Assembly: GCA_051886215.1 (NCBI GenBank)
Contig: JBJEXX010000083.1
Location: 1 to 9,511 of the forward strand
Reading direction: 5' to 3'
DNA: 9,511 nt
Origin: JBJEXX01 sp051886215
Lineage (GTDB): Bacteria; Bacillota_I; Bacilli_A; RF39; UBA660
Shown here piece by piece: positions 1 to 4,816 of this stretch; positions within the stretch are counted from its first letter, which is position 1; the number at the start of each line of letters is the position of its first letter. Position numbers and translations under genes: made by a program. The notes under the pieces are model-generated. The model worked only from the letters and a program-made list of their open reading frames with translations. It did no database searches and was not told the origin of the DNA.

Positions 1-34
1 GGACTATTACCCCCGGTGGGAGAAAAAATATTTT
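1..34. other. GC-rich flank next to recombinase; candidate attachment-site arm
   Basis: The first 20 or so bases contain a G/C patch (CCCCCGGTGGG at 11-21) that stands out from the very AT-rich surroundings. It lies immediately beyond the stop codon of the serine recombinase. Attachment sites of elements with large serine recombinases usually lie next to the recombinase gene, so this could be one arm of an att site or flanking host DNA. No matching core is visible at the other end of the window, so this is an inference only. Confidence 0.25.
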
Positions 35-1381
35 TTAATAAATGTTATAGTAGATATTGATTTCATTATCATTTACTATAACTTTGTCTATTAAGTGTTC
101 AATGATTCTTCTTTGTTCATCAAAGTCCATATCAAACCAAGTTGCTTTTAAATTCTTTATCATATTTAAAGATACTTTGTTATCTTTTTCTTTTTGCTCT
201 GATTCAATCAATTTTTCTTCTATAGTTTCTTTCTCTTTTTCTAATTCATTTATTTTATTATTAGTTTCTTCCACAGCTATACCACTTGCTATATTATTTA
301 ATAGATTATTTATCTGTTTTGTTATTTCTTCAAGTCTCCCTCTATATTCATTCTTTACATTGACAGTTGCAATATTAAAAGTTTTCTTAAATAAATCTAA
401 ATCTAAACTCATTTTAAATAATTCTTCTAATACTGCATCCTCAACTTCAAATGTGTCCCATCTTTTATTATTACAATTAGGATCTTTAATATATCTTGGT
501 TTACTTTTTTGTTGTGAATAACAGTACATAATTAATCTTTTCCCCCATTTTTGATATCTATACTTGGCTCCACAATGTCCACAAAATACTTTTCCAGATA
601 GTAAATAATGTCTTTCATACTTTTCATGACTTCTAACTTTATTTACTCTTAAAATTTCTTCATAAAGTTCATCAGATACTACGGCTTCATGTTTTCCCTC
701 ATAAACTTCATCTTTATATGGAACTTTACCAGTATTAGTTATGGATAATATTCTAGTTTCAACTAATGATTCATCCATTCCAACTATATCACCAATAGCA
801 TTAAAACTCTTACCACTAATATAAAGTGAAATCATTTTATGAAGTAATTCTACTTGTTCTGGAATTGGTATTAATGTGCCTGTATTTCTATCATAACGAT
901 AAGGAAATGGTATTTTACCTCCGCCTCTCCAAAGACCTGCTTCAGCTCGTTTTTTTAGCCCTATACGAGTTCGTTCTAATATTGTTTCTCTTTCAAGTTG
1001 AGCAAATACTGATAATACACCAATCATTGCTTTACCAAATGGTGTTGATGTATCAAAATTCTCTCTCATTGAAATAAAACTTACATTATACTTATTAAAT
1101 ACTTCTTCAATTAAATATAATGTATCTCTTTGACTTCTTGATATTCTGTCTAACTTAAATACAAATACAGCATCAATTTTATGATTTTTACAATCTTCAA
1201 TTAGTTTTTGAATTGCTGGTCTATTTAAATCTTTACCAGAATATCCACCATCAATATAATATTCAAACTCTGTATAGTCTTTGCTTTTTGCATAACTTAA
1301 CAAAAATTCTTTTTGGGCATCTATTGAATATCCTTCAAGTTGGCTGTCGGTAGAAACTCTTGCATATAATCCCGCTTTTAT
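35..1381 (-). CDS. Large serine recombinase (integrase), ATA start
   Basis: Site-specific recombinase of the large serine family, expected to catalyse integration and excision of the element through a 5'-phosphoserine intermediate. Read from an ATA codon at 1379-1381 it is 448 residues. The N-terminal resolvase domain contains YARVSTDSQ, with catalytic Ser10 and Arg8, then KLDRISRS (about 76-83) and the E-helix region (about 125-150). The recombinase domain follows. A zinc ribbon has Cys267/Cys270 (FCGHCG) paired with Cys287 and Cys303, and a Lys/Glu-rich coiled coil spans about 350-405. The length fits the smaller phage-type integrases of about 450-490 residues. No ATG, GTG or TTG lies in frame between the upstream stop TAA (1394-1396) and TTG at 1301-1303. 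Starting at that TTG would remove Ser10. The ATA follows AAGGAGGA with ideal spacing. Sequence shows an intact enzyme but an odd start; activity is unproven. Confidence 0.93.
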   Translation of the reverse strand: MKAGLYARVSTDSQLEGYSIDAQKEFLLSYAKSKDYTEFEYYIDGGYSGKDLNRPAIQKLIEDCKNHKIDAVFVFKLDRISRSQRDTLYLIEEVFNKYNVSFISMRENFDTSTPFGKAMIGVLSVFAQLERETILERTRIGLKKRAEAGLWRGGGKIPFPYRYDRNTGTLIPIPEQVELLHKMISLYISGKSFNAIGDIVGMDESLVETRILSITNTGKVPYKDEVYEGKHEAVVSDELYEEILRVNKVRSHEKYERHYLLSGKVFCGHCGAKYRYQKWGKRLIMYCYSQQKSKPRYIKDPNCNNKRWDTFEVEDAVLEELFKMSLDLDLFKKTFNIATVNVKNEYRGRLEEITKQINNLLNNIASGIAVEETNNKINELEKEKETIEEKLIESEQKEKDNKVSLNMIKNLKATWFDMDFDEQRRIIEHLIDKVIVNDNEINIYYNIY

Positions 1382-1395
1382 ATTAACTCCTCCTT
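1379..1395 (-). promoter_or_regulatory. Ribosome binding site and ATA start of the recombinase
   Basis: On the minus strand AAGGAGGA (1388-1395), a near-perfect Shine-Dalgarno, is followed 7 nt after GGAGG by ATA, then by codons for KAGLYARVS. A TAA in the same frame at 1394-1396 overlaps the Shine-Dalgarno, so no start further upstream is possible. ATA is a permitted but very rare and inefficient bacterial start codon. Confidence 0.7.
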
Positions 1396-1405
1396 ATAAA
1401 GCAAG

Positions 1406-1439
1406 ATTATAAGATTCCAATTACATTTTACCACATAAT
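1406..1439 (-). promoter_or_regulatory. Possible recombinase promoter region with repeat of the repressor-promoter motif
   Basis: Bases 1419-1439, read on the minus strand, match 3101-3121 on the plus strand at 20 of 21 positions (core ATGTGRTAAAATGTAATT). At 3101-3121 this sequence contains the repressor's -10 box (TAAAAT) and part of its operator. Here the corresponding -10 would be at 1425-1430, but the -35 at 17 bp is weak (TGTAAT). A TATAAT also occurs at 1406-1411. A promoter or operator for the recombinase is likely but not proven. Confidence 0.45.
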
Positions 1440-1462
1440 CGGATTTTATTACATGATGATTT

Positions 1463-1573
1463 TTATATATGTGCATATTTTTTAACAATCTCATATATAA
1501 CCACATCTGTAATTTTTATCTCACTTGGATTAATTTTATTTCCATTTTTATCATAGTTATTCACAATTATCAT
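1463..1573 (-). CDS. Small protein, 36 residues, unknown function
   Basis: A short reading frame begins MIIVNNYDKNGNKI and ends VKKYAHI. The ATG at 1571-1573 has a plausible ribosome binding site (AGAGGTG, spacing about 5 nt). It lies 39 nt downstream of the OB-fold gene and 81 nt upstream of the recombinase start, in the same direction, so it is probably in the same transcript. The peptide is mixed charged and hydrophobic, with no signal peptide or membrane segment. I do not recognise it. Its place beside the recombinase would suit a small accessory such as a directionality factor, but that rests on position alone. Confidence 0.5.
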   Translation of the reverse strand: MIIVNNYDKNGNKINPSEIKITDVVIYEIVKKYAHI

Positions 1574-1612
1574 AGGACACCTCTAATAATTTTTATGAAG
1601 TTTTAAAAACTA

Positions 1613-2053
1613 TTATTCGTATTCCTTTAGCATTTCTACCATTTCCAAGTATTCAGGATCATCTTCACTTAAAGGATCTGCTTCACATCTTTTACCATTC
1701 CAAACCATAACTCCATCTTCATCATATCTTATATATGGACCTTTTCGCCCATTAATAATATCATCTTGATTATTTGATATATCTGTTACTTTTACATAGG
1801 TTACAATTTTATTATCTTTATCAGTATATGAATTTAAATATCCTTTTACAAATATTTTATTATTCTTATAAAAAAGATCCTTATAAATATTATAAAGATC
1901 CTCATATATATGAAAACTAATAAAACAATTAGATTTAATTTTAGCAAAAGTATTGCAAGTAAGTCCAAATGCTATATAGTTATTAAAATGCTTAATGTTG
2001 TTTATTTTACCAGATATTAAAACTTCGTTATAATTTATTTTTTCTATATCCAT
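1613..2053 (-). CDS. Predicted OB-fold, SSB-like protein
   Basis: A 146-residue protein. Residues about 8-92 have the alternating strand pattern of a single-stranded-DNA-binding OB fold: VLISGKI near the start, a central CFISFHIY strand, then IFVKGYLNSYTDKD and IVTYVKVTDI. The last of these resembles the strand 4/5 region of SSB-type proteins. The C-terminal third (about 98-146) is a non-OB extension with GPYIRYDEDGVMVW and a strongly acidic tail ending MVEMLKEYE. The tail recalls, but does not match, the acidic tip of SSB. ATG at 2051-2053 is preceded by AAAGGATG. It lies downstream of two winged-helix genes and upstream of the recombinase, fitting a replication or recombination accessory role. 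The family assignment is pattern-based and unverified. Confidence 0.6.
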   Translation of the reverse strand: MDIEKINYNEVLISGKINNIKHFNNYIAFGLTCNTFAKIKSNCFISFHIYEDLYNIYKDLFYKNNKIFVKGYLNSYTDKDNKIVTYVKVTDISNNQDDIINGRKGPYIRYDEDGVMVWNGKRCEADPLSEDDPEYLEMVEMLKEYE

Positions 2054-2241
2054 GTTAACACATCCTTTCTCTCATGATAATTAGAATACTAAATTATCTA
2101 TTATATTATTTATTAAATTATTTTTTATATTATCTATTATGGTCTTAATTTATTCATATAGGGTATAAGAAAATATTCATATACCTATCTTATTTTTTTA
2201 ATAGGGACTATATTAATAATTTAATATATCCCTCTTAAAAT
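2054..2241. other. AT-rich intergenic region, candidate origin
   Basis: This 188-bp gap has no supported gene. It contains a 12-bp direct repeat, ATTATCTATTAT at 2093-2104 and 2129-2140. It also has a hairpin with arms at 2158-2167 and 2180-2188 (9 pairs, one bulged G) and a long hairpin at 2203-2233. Low melting stability, repeats and a neighbouring winged-helix, replication-type protein are the usual surroundings of a replication origin. No clear iteron series is visible, so this remains a guess. Confidence 0.3.
2203..2233. repeat. Inverted repeat, 13-bp stem
   Basis: AGGGA(C)TATATTAA pairs with TTAATATATCCCT around a 4-nt TAAT loop, giving 13 base pairs with one bulged C. It begins 9 bp past the end of the winged-helix gene at 2242-2496. 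Neither strand has a following T-run, so it is not a classical terminator. It may be an RNA-stabilising 3' hairpin or a protein-binding site. Confidence 0.6.
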
Positions 2242-2496
2242 TTACTTATTGCTTATAAAAATTCTTCTTTGATAATCTACTGTCTTTGTTTTAATATAGT
2301 CTAGGCTTTTTAATTTACTAATAGTATTTGATATTGTGCTTTTTGAAAGATTTAATCTTTTACCAATATAATCGTTTGTGGCGAAACAATAACCTTTATC
2401 ATTACTTAATGCTTTTACTAATCCATATACCACTTTATCTGTTGAATTTAATTTCTTATCTTCAATAACATTGTCATTAATTACGATACAACCCAT
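2242..2496 (-). CDS. Winged-helix DNA-binding protein, HTH_36-like
   Basis: An 84-residue protein consisting almost entirely of one winged-helix domain. LNSTDKVVYGLVKAL (about 16-30) is helix 1, CFATNDYIGKRLNLSKSTISNTI (about 38-59) is the helix-turn-helix, and KLKSLDYIKTK leads into a two-strand wing. This pattern is shared with the HTH_36 group and the N-terminal domains of plasmid and phage replication initiators, which are normally much longer. This protein could be a stand-alone regulator, a minimal initiator or a trimmed relative. ATG at 2494-2496 follows AAAAGGA with 7-nt spacing, and that site lies inside a 16-codon upstream reading frame (2477-2527) that overlaps the gene start. DNA binding is well supported; the specific role is not. 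Confidence 0.75.
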   Translation of the reverse strand: MGCIVINDNVIEDKKLNSTDKVVYGLVKALSNDKGYCFATNDYIGKRLNLSKSTISNTISKLKSLDYIKTKTVDYQRRIFISNK

Positions 2497-2527
2497 ATAT
2501 TATTCCTTTTAATATTTTGTTTGGCAT
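2477..2527 (-). CDS. 16-residue leader peptide overlapping the next gene
   Basis: A short frame encoding MPNKILKGIIYGLYRN starts at an ATG (2525-2527) with a strong Shine-Dalgarno, AAAGGAGA, 5-6 nt upstream. It ends inside the start of the winged-helix gene, overlapping it by 20 nt in another frame. The ribosome binding site is better than that of the gene it overlaps, which suggests translational coupling or a leader peptide. The peptide is basic and hydrophobic. There is no evidence beyond position and ribosome binding site. Confidence 0.4.
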   Translation of the reverse strand: MPNKILKGIIYGLYRN

Positions 2528-2727
2528 AGGCATTCTCCTTTCTTAAATAAAATTCCAATAAAAAAACTTGTATAAATCATACAAGCAAAAACGAGCTAAA
2601 GTAGAAGATATTTATAAGCCAATATTTTAAATCCCGCCTTGGTGGATTTCTGAATCTTATATTTCTATAAGATTTGAGATACTAATCTAAATCTCCGAAC
2701 ATTTAGTGTATCTCCATATCTACTTAT
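2528..2727 (-). promoter_or_regulatory. Structured leader or attenuator between two winged-helix genes
   Basis: This 200-nt stretch carries no gene except the ribosome binding site for the following peptide. Read leftward, it can form GAGAT/ATCTC (2691-2695 with 2676-2680), AATCTTAT/ATAAGATT (2667-2674 with 2653-2660), AAATCC/GGATTT around an ACCAAGGCG loop (about 2629-2649), and then a terminator hairpin at 2567-2585. An alternative 10-bp helix (AGATTT-G-AGAT with ATCTAAATCT, about 2670-2693) competes with the first two hairpins. Mutually exclusive stems before a terminator and a downstream gene are the layout of attenuators and riboswitches. I cannot match it to a known class. Confidence 0.45.
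2560..2585 (-). terminator. Intrinsic terminator, leftward
   Basis: On the minus strand CTTGTAT-GATTT-ATACAAG forms a 7-bp hairpin followed directly by seven T residues (A-run at 2560-2566 on the plus strand). It would end or attenuate the leftward transcript from the 2728-2991 gene before it reaches the second winged-helix gene. Confidence 0.7.
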
Positions 2728-2991
2728 CTAGCAGATATGTATTTCATACATTCCTCTTTTATATTCCTTATATATTAGTAGTTTTAGTTTTTCTAATATT
2801 TTTAGATTATTTCTAAACCCTACATTTGTTATTGGAATATACTTTTGGATATCCCCTATATTGAAGTGGAATACTGTTCTATCAAATCCTCTGCAATATA
2901 GATAGGAATAGATTTCTTTTGCTTCTGGTTTAATATTTTTATTATTCCAGATTGCATTGTTTGTTAAATCAAGTTGCTTTGGTTTCTTCAT
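2728..2991 (-). CDS. Small winged-helix protein, first gene of the left operon
   Basis: An 87-residue protein with one predicted winged helix: IKPEAKEIYSYLYCRG (about 21-36), FNIGDIQKYIPITNVGFRNNLKILEKLKLL (about 43-72, recognition region) and a wing YKEYKRGMYEIHI. The pattern resembles replication-protein N-terminal domains and short phage or element regulators, without a clear family match. It is transcribed from a consensus promoter (3039-3067) divergent from the repressor gene, the usual place of the first early gene of a repressible element. The chosen ATG is 12 nt past GGAG, rather far. An out-of-frame ATG at 2993-2995 has ideal spacing and opens an 8-codon frame. Role inferred only: element regulator or replication helper. 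Confidence 0.7.
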   Translation of the reverse strand: MKKPKQLDLTNNAIWNNKNIKPEAKEIYSYLYCRGFDRTVFHFNIGDIQKYIPITNVGFRNNLKILEKLKLLIYKEYKRGMYEIHIC

Positions 2992-2995
2992 ACAT
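2969..2995 (-). CDS. Possible 8-residue upstream frame (MYEETKAT)
   Basis: An ATG at 2993-2995 stands 8 nt after GGAG of AAAGGAGTGA, better placed than the start of the winged-helix protein 4 nt downstream. It opens an 8-codon frame ending in TGA inside that gene. It may reduce or couple translation of the downstream gene. It is a chance possibility at this length. Confidence 0.2.
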   Translation of the reverse strand: MYEETKAT

Positions 2996-3027
2996 ATTTT
3001 TCACTCCTTTCTGCATGTCCATTATCT

Positions 3028-3054
3028 CGGACAATATAAATATACCATTGTCCG
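3028..3054. promoter_or_regulatory. Operator: CGGACAAT inverted repeat
   Basis: CGGACAAT (3028-3035) and ATTGTCCG (3047-3054) form a perfect 8-bp inverted repeat around an 11-bp spacer. The spacer contains the -10 box of the leftward promoter (3039-3044). A related half site (AGACAAT) recurs at 3089-3095 across the -35 of the rightward promoter. Position and symmetry fit a repressor site shutting off the left operon. The adjacent Cro/CI-type protein is the natural candidate ligand. Confidence 0.7.
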
Positions 3055-3067
3055 GAAATGATGTCAA
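3039..3067 (-). promoter_or_regulatory. Leftward promoter of the recombinase-containing operon
   Basis: On the minus strand TTGACA (3062-3067), a 17-bp spacer and TATATT (3039-3044) form a near-consensus sigma-A promoter. It reads into the winged-helix gene starting at 2991. The -10 box lies within the inverted repeat at 3028-3054. Confidence 0.8.
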
Positions 3068-3086
3068 TACTTTTTGACCGAAAAAC

Positions 3087-3124
3087 TAGACAATTTAGTA
3101 ATTATGTGATAAAATGTAATTACT
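3087..3124 (+). promoter_or_regulatory. Repressor promoter with overlapping operator
   Basis: TAGACA (3087-3092), a 17-bp spacer and TAAAAT (3110-3115) form the rightward promoter of the repressor gene. A perfect 8-bp inverted repeat, AGTAATTA (3097-3104) and TAATTACT (3117-3124) around 12 bp, covers the -10 box, so it probably mediates autoregulation or switching. This inverted repeat differs in sequence from the one at 3028-3054, hinting at two binding specificities. Confidence 0.7.
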
Positions 3125-3156
3125 GAAGGCAAAAAAGGAAGAAAGAAAGTGATTTT

Positions 3157-3678
3157 ATGAATTCAGAAGAACTTAAGACTTTAATTGAAGATGCTAGAAT
3201 TAAAAAAGGTATTTCTCAAAGAGAACTTGCTAAACAAACAGGTATTAGTAGAAGTACATTAAACGATTTAATTAATGGTAAAATTAAAAAAGTAGATATT
3301 GATGATTTACGAAAGATTGCTGAAACATTAGATATGTCTTTACAAAAATTATTAAAGACTGCTGGTTATGATGAAATGCTATTCTATTTTAATAAAGATA
3401 AATATGCAAATAAATCTAGTAAAGATTTAAAAGAATTAATAGAACAATATAAAAAATCTGAAATAGATTTATTAGATTTTGATTCTCAAAAGAGAAGAAA
3501 AATTAGTGATGCTAGACAAAAGCTATTTTATACAATAGAGCATTTACAAATAATGAAAGACAATAAAGATAGTCTATATACCATTGATAAAGCAATAGAA
3601 GATATAAAATATGCTTTTGAAGAATTAGAATTTGCTGAGCATAAATACGACTATAGTAAATTACCGAAGCAAAATTAA
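3157..3678 (+). CDS. Cro/CI-type (XRE) transcriptional repressor
   Basis: A 173-residue protein with an N-terminal XRE helix-turn-helix (about 6-67). IKKGISQRELAKQTGISRST is the classic helix 2/turn/helix 3, followed by LNDLINGKIKKVDIDDLRKIAETLDMS. Residues 75-173 are helical and highly charged, probably for oligomerisation. There is no LexA/S24 peptidase motif and no neighbouring ImmA-like metalloprotease, so induction is unlikely to use self-cleavage or ImmR/ImmA chemistry. The gene is divergent from the left operon with two operator-like palindromes between them, which marks it as the element's maintenance repressor. ATG at 3157 follows a purine-rich stretch (GGAAGAAAGAAAGTGA). DNA-binding family is certain; targets are inferred. 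Confidence 0.88.
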   Translation: MNSEELKTLIEDARIKKGISQRELAKQTGISRSTLNDLINGKIKKVDIDDLRKIAETLDMSLQKLLKTAGYDEMLFYFNKDKYANKSSKDLKELIEQYKKSEIDLLDFDSQKRRKISDARQKLFYTIEHLQIMKDNKDSLYTIDKAIEDIKYAFEELEFAEHKYDYSKLPKQN

Positions 3679-3710
3679 AAATCTCTTTTCGCAAGATTAG
3701 AGATTTTTTT
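3677..3710 (+). terminator. Intrinsic terminator of the repressor gene
   Basis: A perfect 10-bp stem, AAAAATCTCT (3677-3686) and AGAGATTTTT (3699-3708), with a 12-nt loop runs into seven T residues. It overlaps the repressor stop codon (3676-3678). Confidence 0.85.
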
Positions 3711-3713
3711 ATT

Positions 3714-3776
3714 AAAGAATACGGGGCACGTTTTGTTGCGAAGCAATGAAAGTGGCGATAGTATTCTTTCTTTTTT
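3714..3776 (+). terminator. Long compound hairpin followed by T6
   Basis: AAAGAATAC (3714-3722) pairs with GTATTCTTT (3761-3769). Inside it CAC-G-TTTTGTTGC pairs with GCAATGAAAGTG around a GAA triloop, with two G-T wobbles and one bulged G. A C and six T residues follow (3770-3776). The form is that of a strong terminator, in tandem with the one at 3677-3710, but the inner helix is more elaborate than termination needs. The inner GCGAAGC is a sequence known to fold into an unusually stable DNA mini-hairpin. Confidence 0.5.
3736..3764 (+). promoter_or_regulatory. Weak candidate promoter for the structured RNA
   Basis: TTGCGA (3736-3741), a 17-bp spacer and TAGTAT (3759-3764) match sigma-A boxes at four of six positions each. 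Transcription would start near 3771 and yield an RNA of about 210 nt ending at the hairpin at 3943-3979. These bases also form the preceding hairpin, so the match may be coincidental. Confidence 0.25.
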
Positions 3777-3942
3777 ATGAAGTCGTAAGACAAATAAAAA
3801 AGGCATCATTACCACTTACGATTAGTTTGTAGTTATGATGCTTATCGGGTTTCAAAAGGGTGTCCCTTTGCACACAATCCTAGTTGGCAAAATGCCGACT
3901 TGGTAGTGTGTTACTATCTTGTCTTAAAGATAGTCTTTAATG

Positions 3943-3979
3943 AAAATCCATTAGTTATAAAATTCTTTTTGGATTTTTT
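3943..3979. terminator. Probable bidirectional terminator between converging transcripts
   Basis: AAAATCC (3943-3949) and GGATTTT (3971-3977) form a 7-bp stem with a 21-nt loop, followed by a run of six T on the plus strand. On the minus strand the stem is followed by TTTTC after GG, a weaker match. It lies between the rightward structured region and the end of the leftward cargo operon at 4006. Shorter AT-only complementarity at 3990-4006 may add to it. Confidence 0.5.
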
Positions 3980-4005
3980 ATAGGAACAACAATTAAATTT
4001 TTAAT

Positions 4006-4815
4006 TTATCTTAAATCCACATTTGCGATTAATTCATCAATCCAATAATCACAATAATATCTTAATGTTGGATTAGATTCAGATGATGGAATTTCAAAAG
4101 TTGCATTTCCTGAAGCAGAAGCTCCACTCTCAATACGATCAGAAGTAAACTCTGTATGAACTCTACTGGAAATCTTATCACCATTTGATAATAAAATTTC
4201 TAAATCCGAAGCACTACGAAGTTTTGGATCGTTAGATGTATTTCTTACGGTAAAACTAATTGTTATAAACTTATTACCAGAACTTGGTGATTTACCAGCT
4301 ACTGTTCCTGGATAACTTACACTATTAACAGTAAATGCTTTATCTTCACAATATAATTCTTCGCCGATTTTAAAAGTATCTTTAGTTGTTTCAACATTAT
4401 CAATAATTGAATATGGATAATATGTCCCGTTTTCATTTTTTAAACCCTTTAAATGATGATAATACCAAACTCCAACAACAATACCAACAATCATTAAAAA
4501 TGTTAAAAACTTTTTCATTCTAGGCCCAACATTTATATTAACTTGAAACGAATTATTAAAACTAGGTCCTAAACGATTCTTATCCGTAAATGTTCTTCCA
4601 CATTCATTACATGTGTAAACTTCTTCCTCATATATTATATTATTTTTATTTTTTTTACTAATTTCATAATCAACATTACTTGAGCCACATTTTATACATT
4701 TAATATTTGAATGATAAATCTTATTTGTTGCGGTATCTGAAAGATCTTCTCCACAATAAGGACATTTGTTATCTTTAAGAGCAATTTCATGACCACAATA
4801 CACACAATACTTCAT
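4006..4815 (-). CDS. Membrane-anchored zinc-ribbon protein with DUF4352-like domain
   Basis: A 269-residue protein. Two zinc ribbons come first: Cys4/Cys7 (CVYCG) with Cys18/Cys21 (CPYCG), and Cys40/Cys43 (CIKCG) with Cys69/Cys72 (CNECG). A single membrane helix spans about 102-119 (FLTFLMIVGIVVGVWYY). After it, residues about 145-265 look like a DUF4352-type immunoglobulin-like domain: FTVNSV, a central ITISFTVRNTSND strand, LEILLSNGD, and a final FEIPSSESN strand. The likely topology is ribbons in the cytoplasm and domain outside. An upstream in-frame ATG at 4831-4833 exists, but ATG at 4813-4815 is preferred. It follows GGTGA with 5-nt spacing, gives a typical MKYCxxCG beginning, and lies 1 nt after the preceding stop. 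It is the last gene of the cargo operon and likely a membrane partner of the FtsK-like ATPase. Confidence 0.8.
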   Translation of the reverse strand: MKYCVYCGHEIALKDNKCPYCGEDLSDTATNKIYHSNIKCIKCGSSNVDYEISKKNKNNIIYEEEVYTCNECGRTFTDKNRLGPSFNNSFQVNINVGPRMKKFLTFLMIVGIVVGVWYYHHLKGLKNENGTYYPYSIIDNVETTKDTFKIGEELYCEDKAFTVNSVSYPGTVAGKSPSSGNKFITISFTVRNTSNDPKLRSASDLEILLSNGDKISSRVHTEFTSDRIESGASASGNATFEIPSSESNPTLRYYCDYWIDELIANVDLR

Positions 4816-4816
4816 A

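Larger units (their letters stand above)
3711..3980 (+). ncRNA. Candidate structured RNA, or structured DNA site such as oriT
   Basis: About 270 bp with no reading frame but dense complementarity. In order the helices are: 3714-3722/3761-3769 (9 bp) enclosing 3727-3739/3743-3754 with a GAA loop; 3781-3789/3815-3823; 3801-3809/3835-3843; 3853-3860/3864-3870; 3871-3875/3906-3910 enclosing 3882-3888/3894-3900; 3913-3920/3927-3934; and a final hairpin at 3943-3977 followed by T6. The second and third helices interleave, so they form a pseudoknot or are alternatives. This region is also less AT-rich than its flanks. I cannot assign it to a known RNA family. The direction is set by T-runs after the first and last hairpins on the plus strand. 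A DNA function remains possible. Confidence 0.5.

Noticed and set aside
57..521. Plus-strand reading frame of 154 codons
   Set aside because: It is the antisense of the recombinase C-terminal half; the translation is low-complexity Ser/Phe/Leu with no start context.
826..1077. Plus-strand reading frame of 83 codons
   Set aside because: It lies wholly antisense to the recombinase catalytic region, with no ribosome binding site and no recognisable domain.
1301..1303. TTG as the recombinase start
   Set aside because: It would remove the YARVS catalytic segment and has no ribosome binding site, whereas the frame continues upstream to a strong one.
3157..3678. Toxin-antitoxin pair or ImmR/ImmA pair
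   Set aside because: The repressor stands alone: no toxin-like or metalloprotease gene lies beside it.
3512..3793. Minus-strand reading frame of 93 codons
   Set aside because: It overlaps the 3' end of the repressor in antisense, crosses its terminator and hairpin region, and has no ribosome binding site.
3781..3934. CRISPR array or tracrRNA-like element
   Set aside because: There are inverted repeats but no regularly spaced direct repeats, and no Cas gene is in the window.
3711..3980. Group I or II intron, or retron ncRNA
   Set aside because: No reverse transcriptase, maturase or homing endonuclease is encoded, and I see neither a domain V-like sequence nor the group I core.
3711..3980. 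IS200/IS605-type transposon ends
   Set aside because: Hairpins occur, but there is no TnpA or TnpB gene or remnant nearby.
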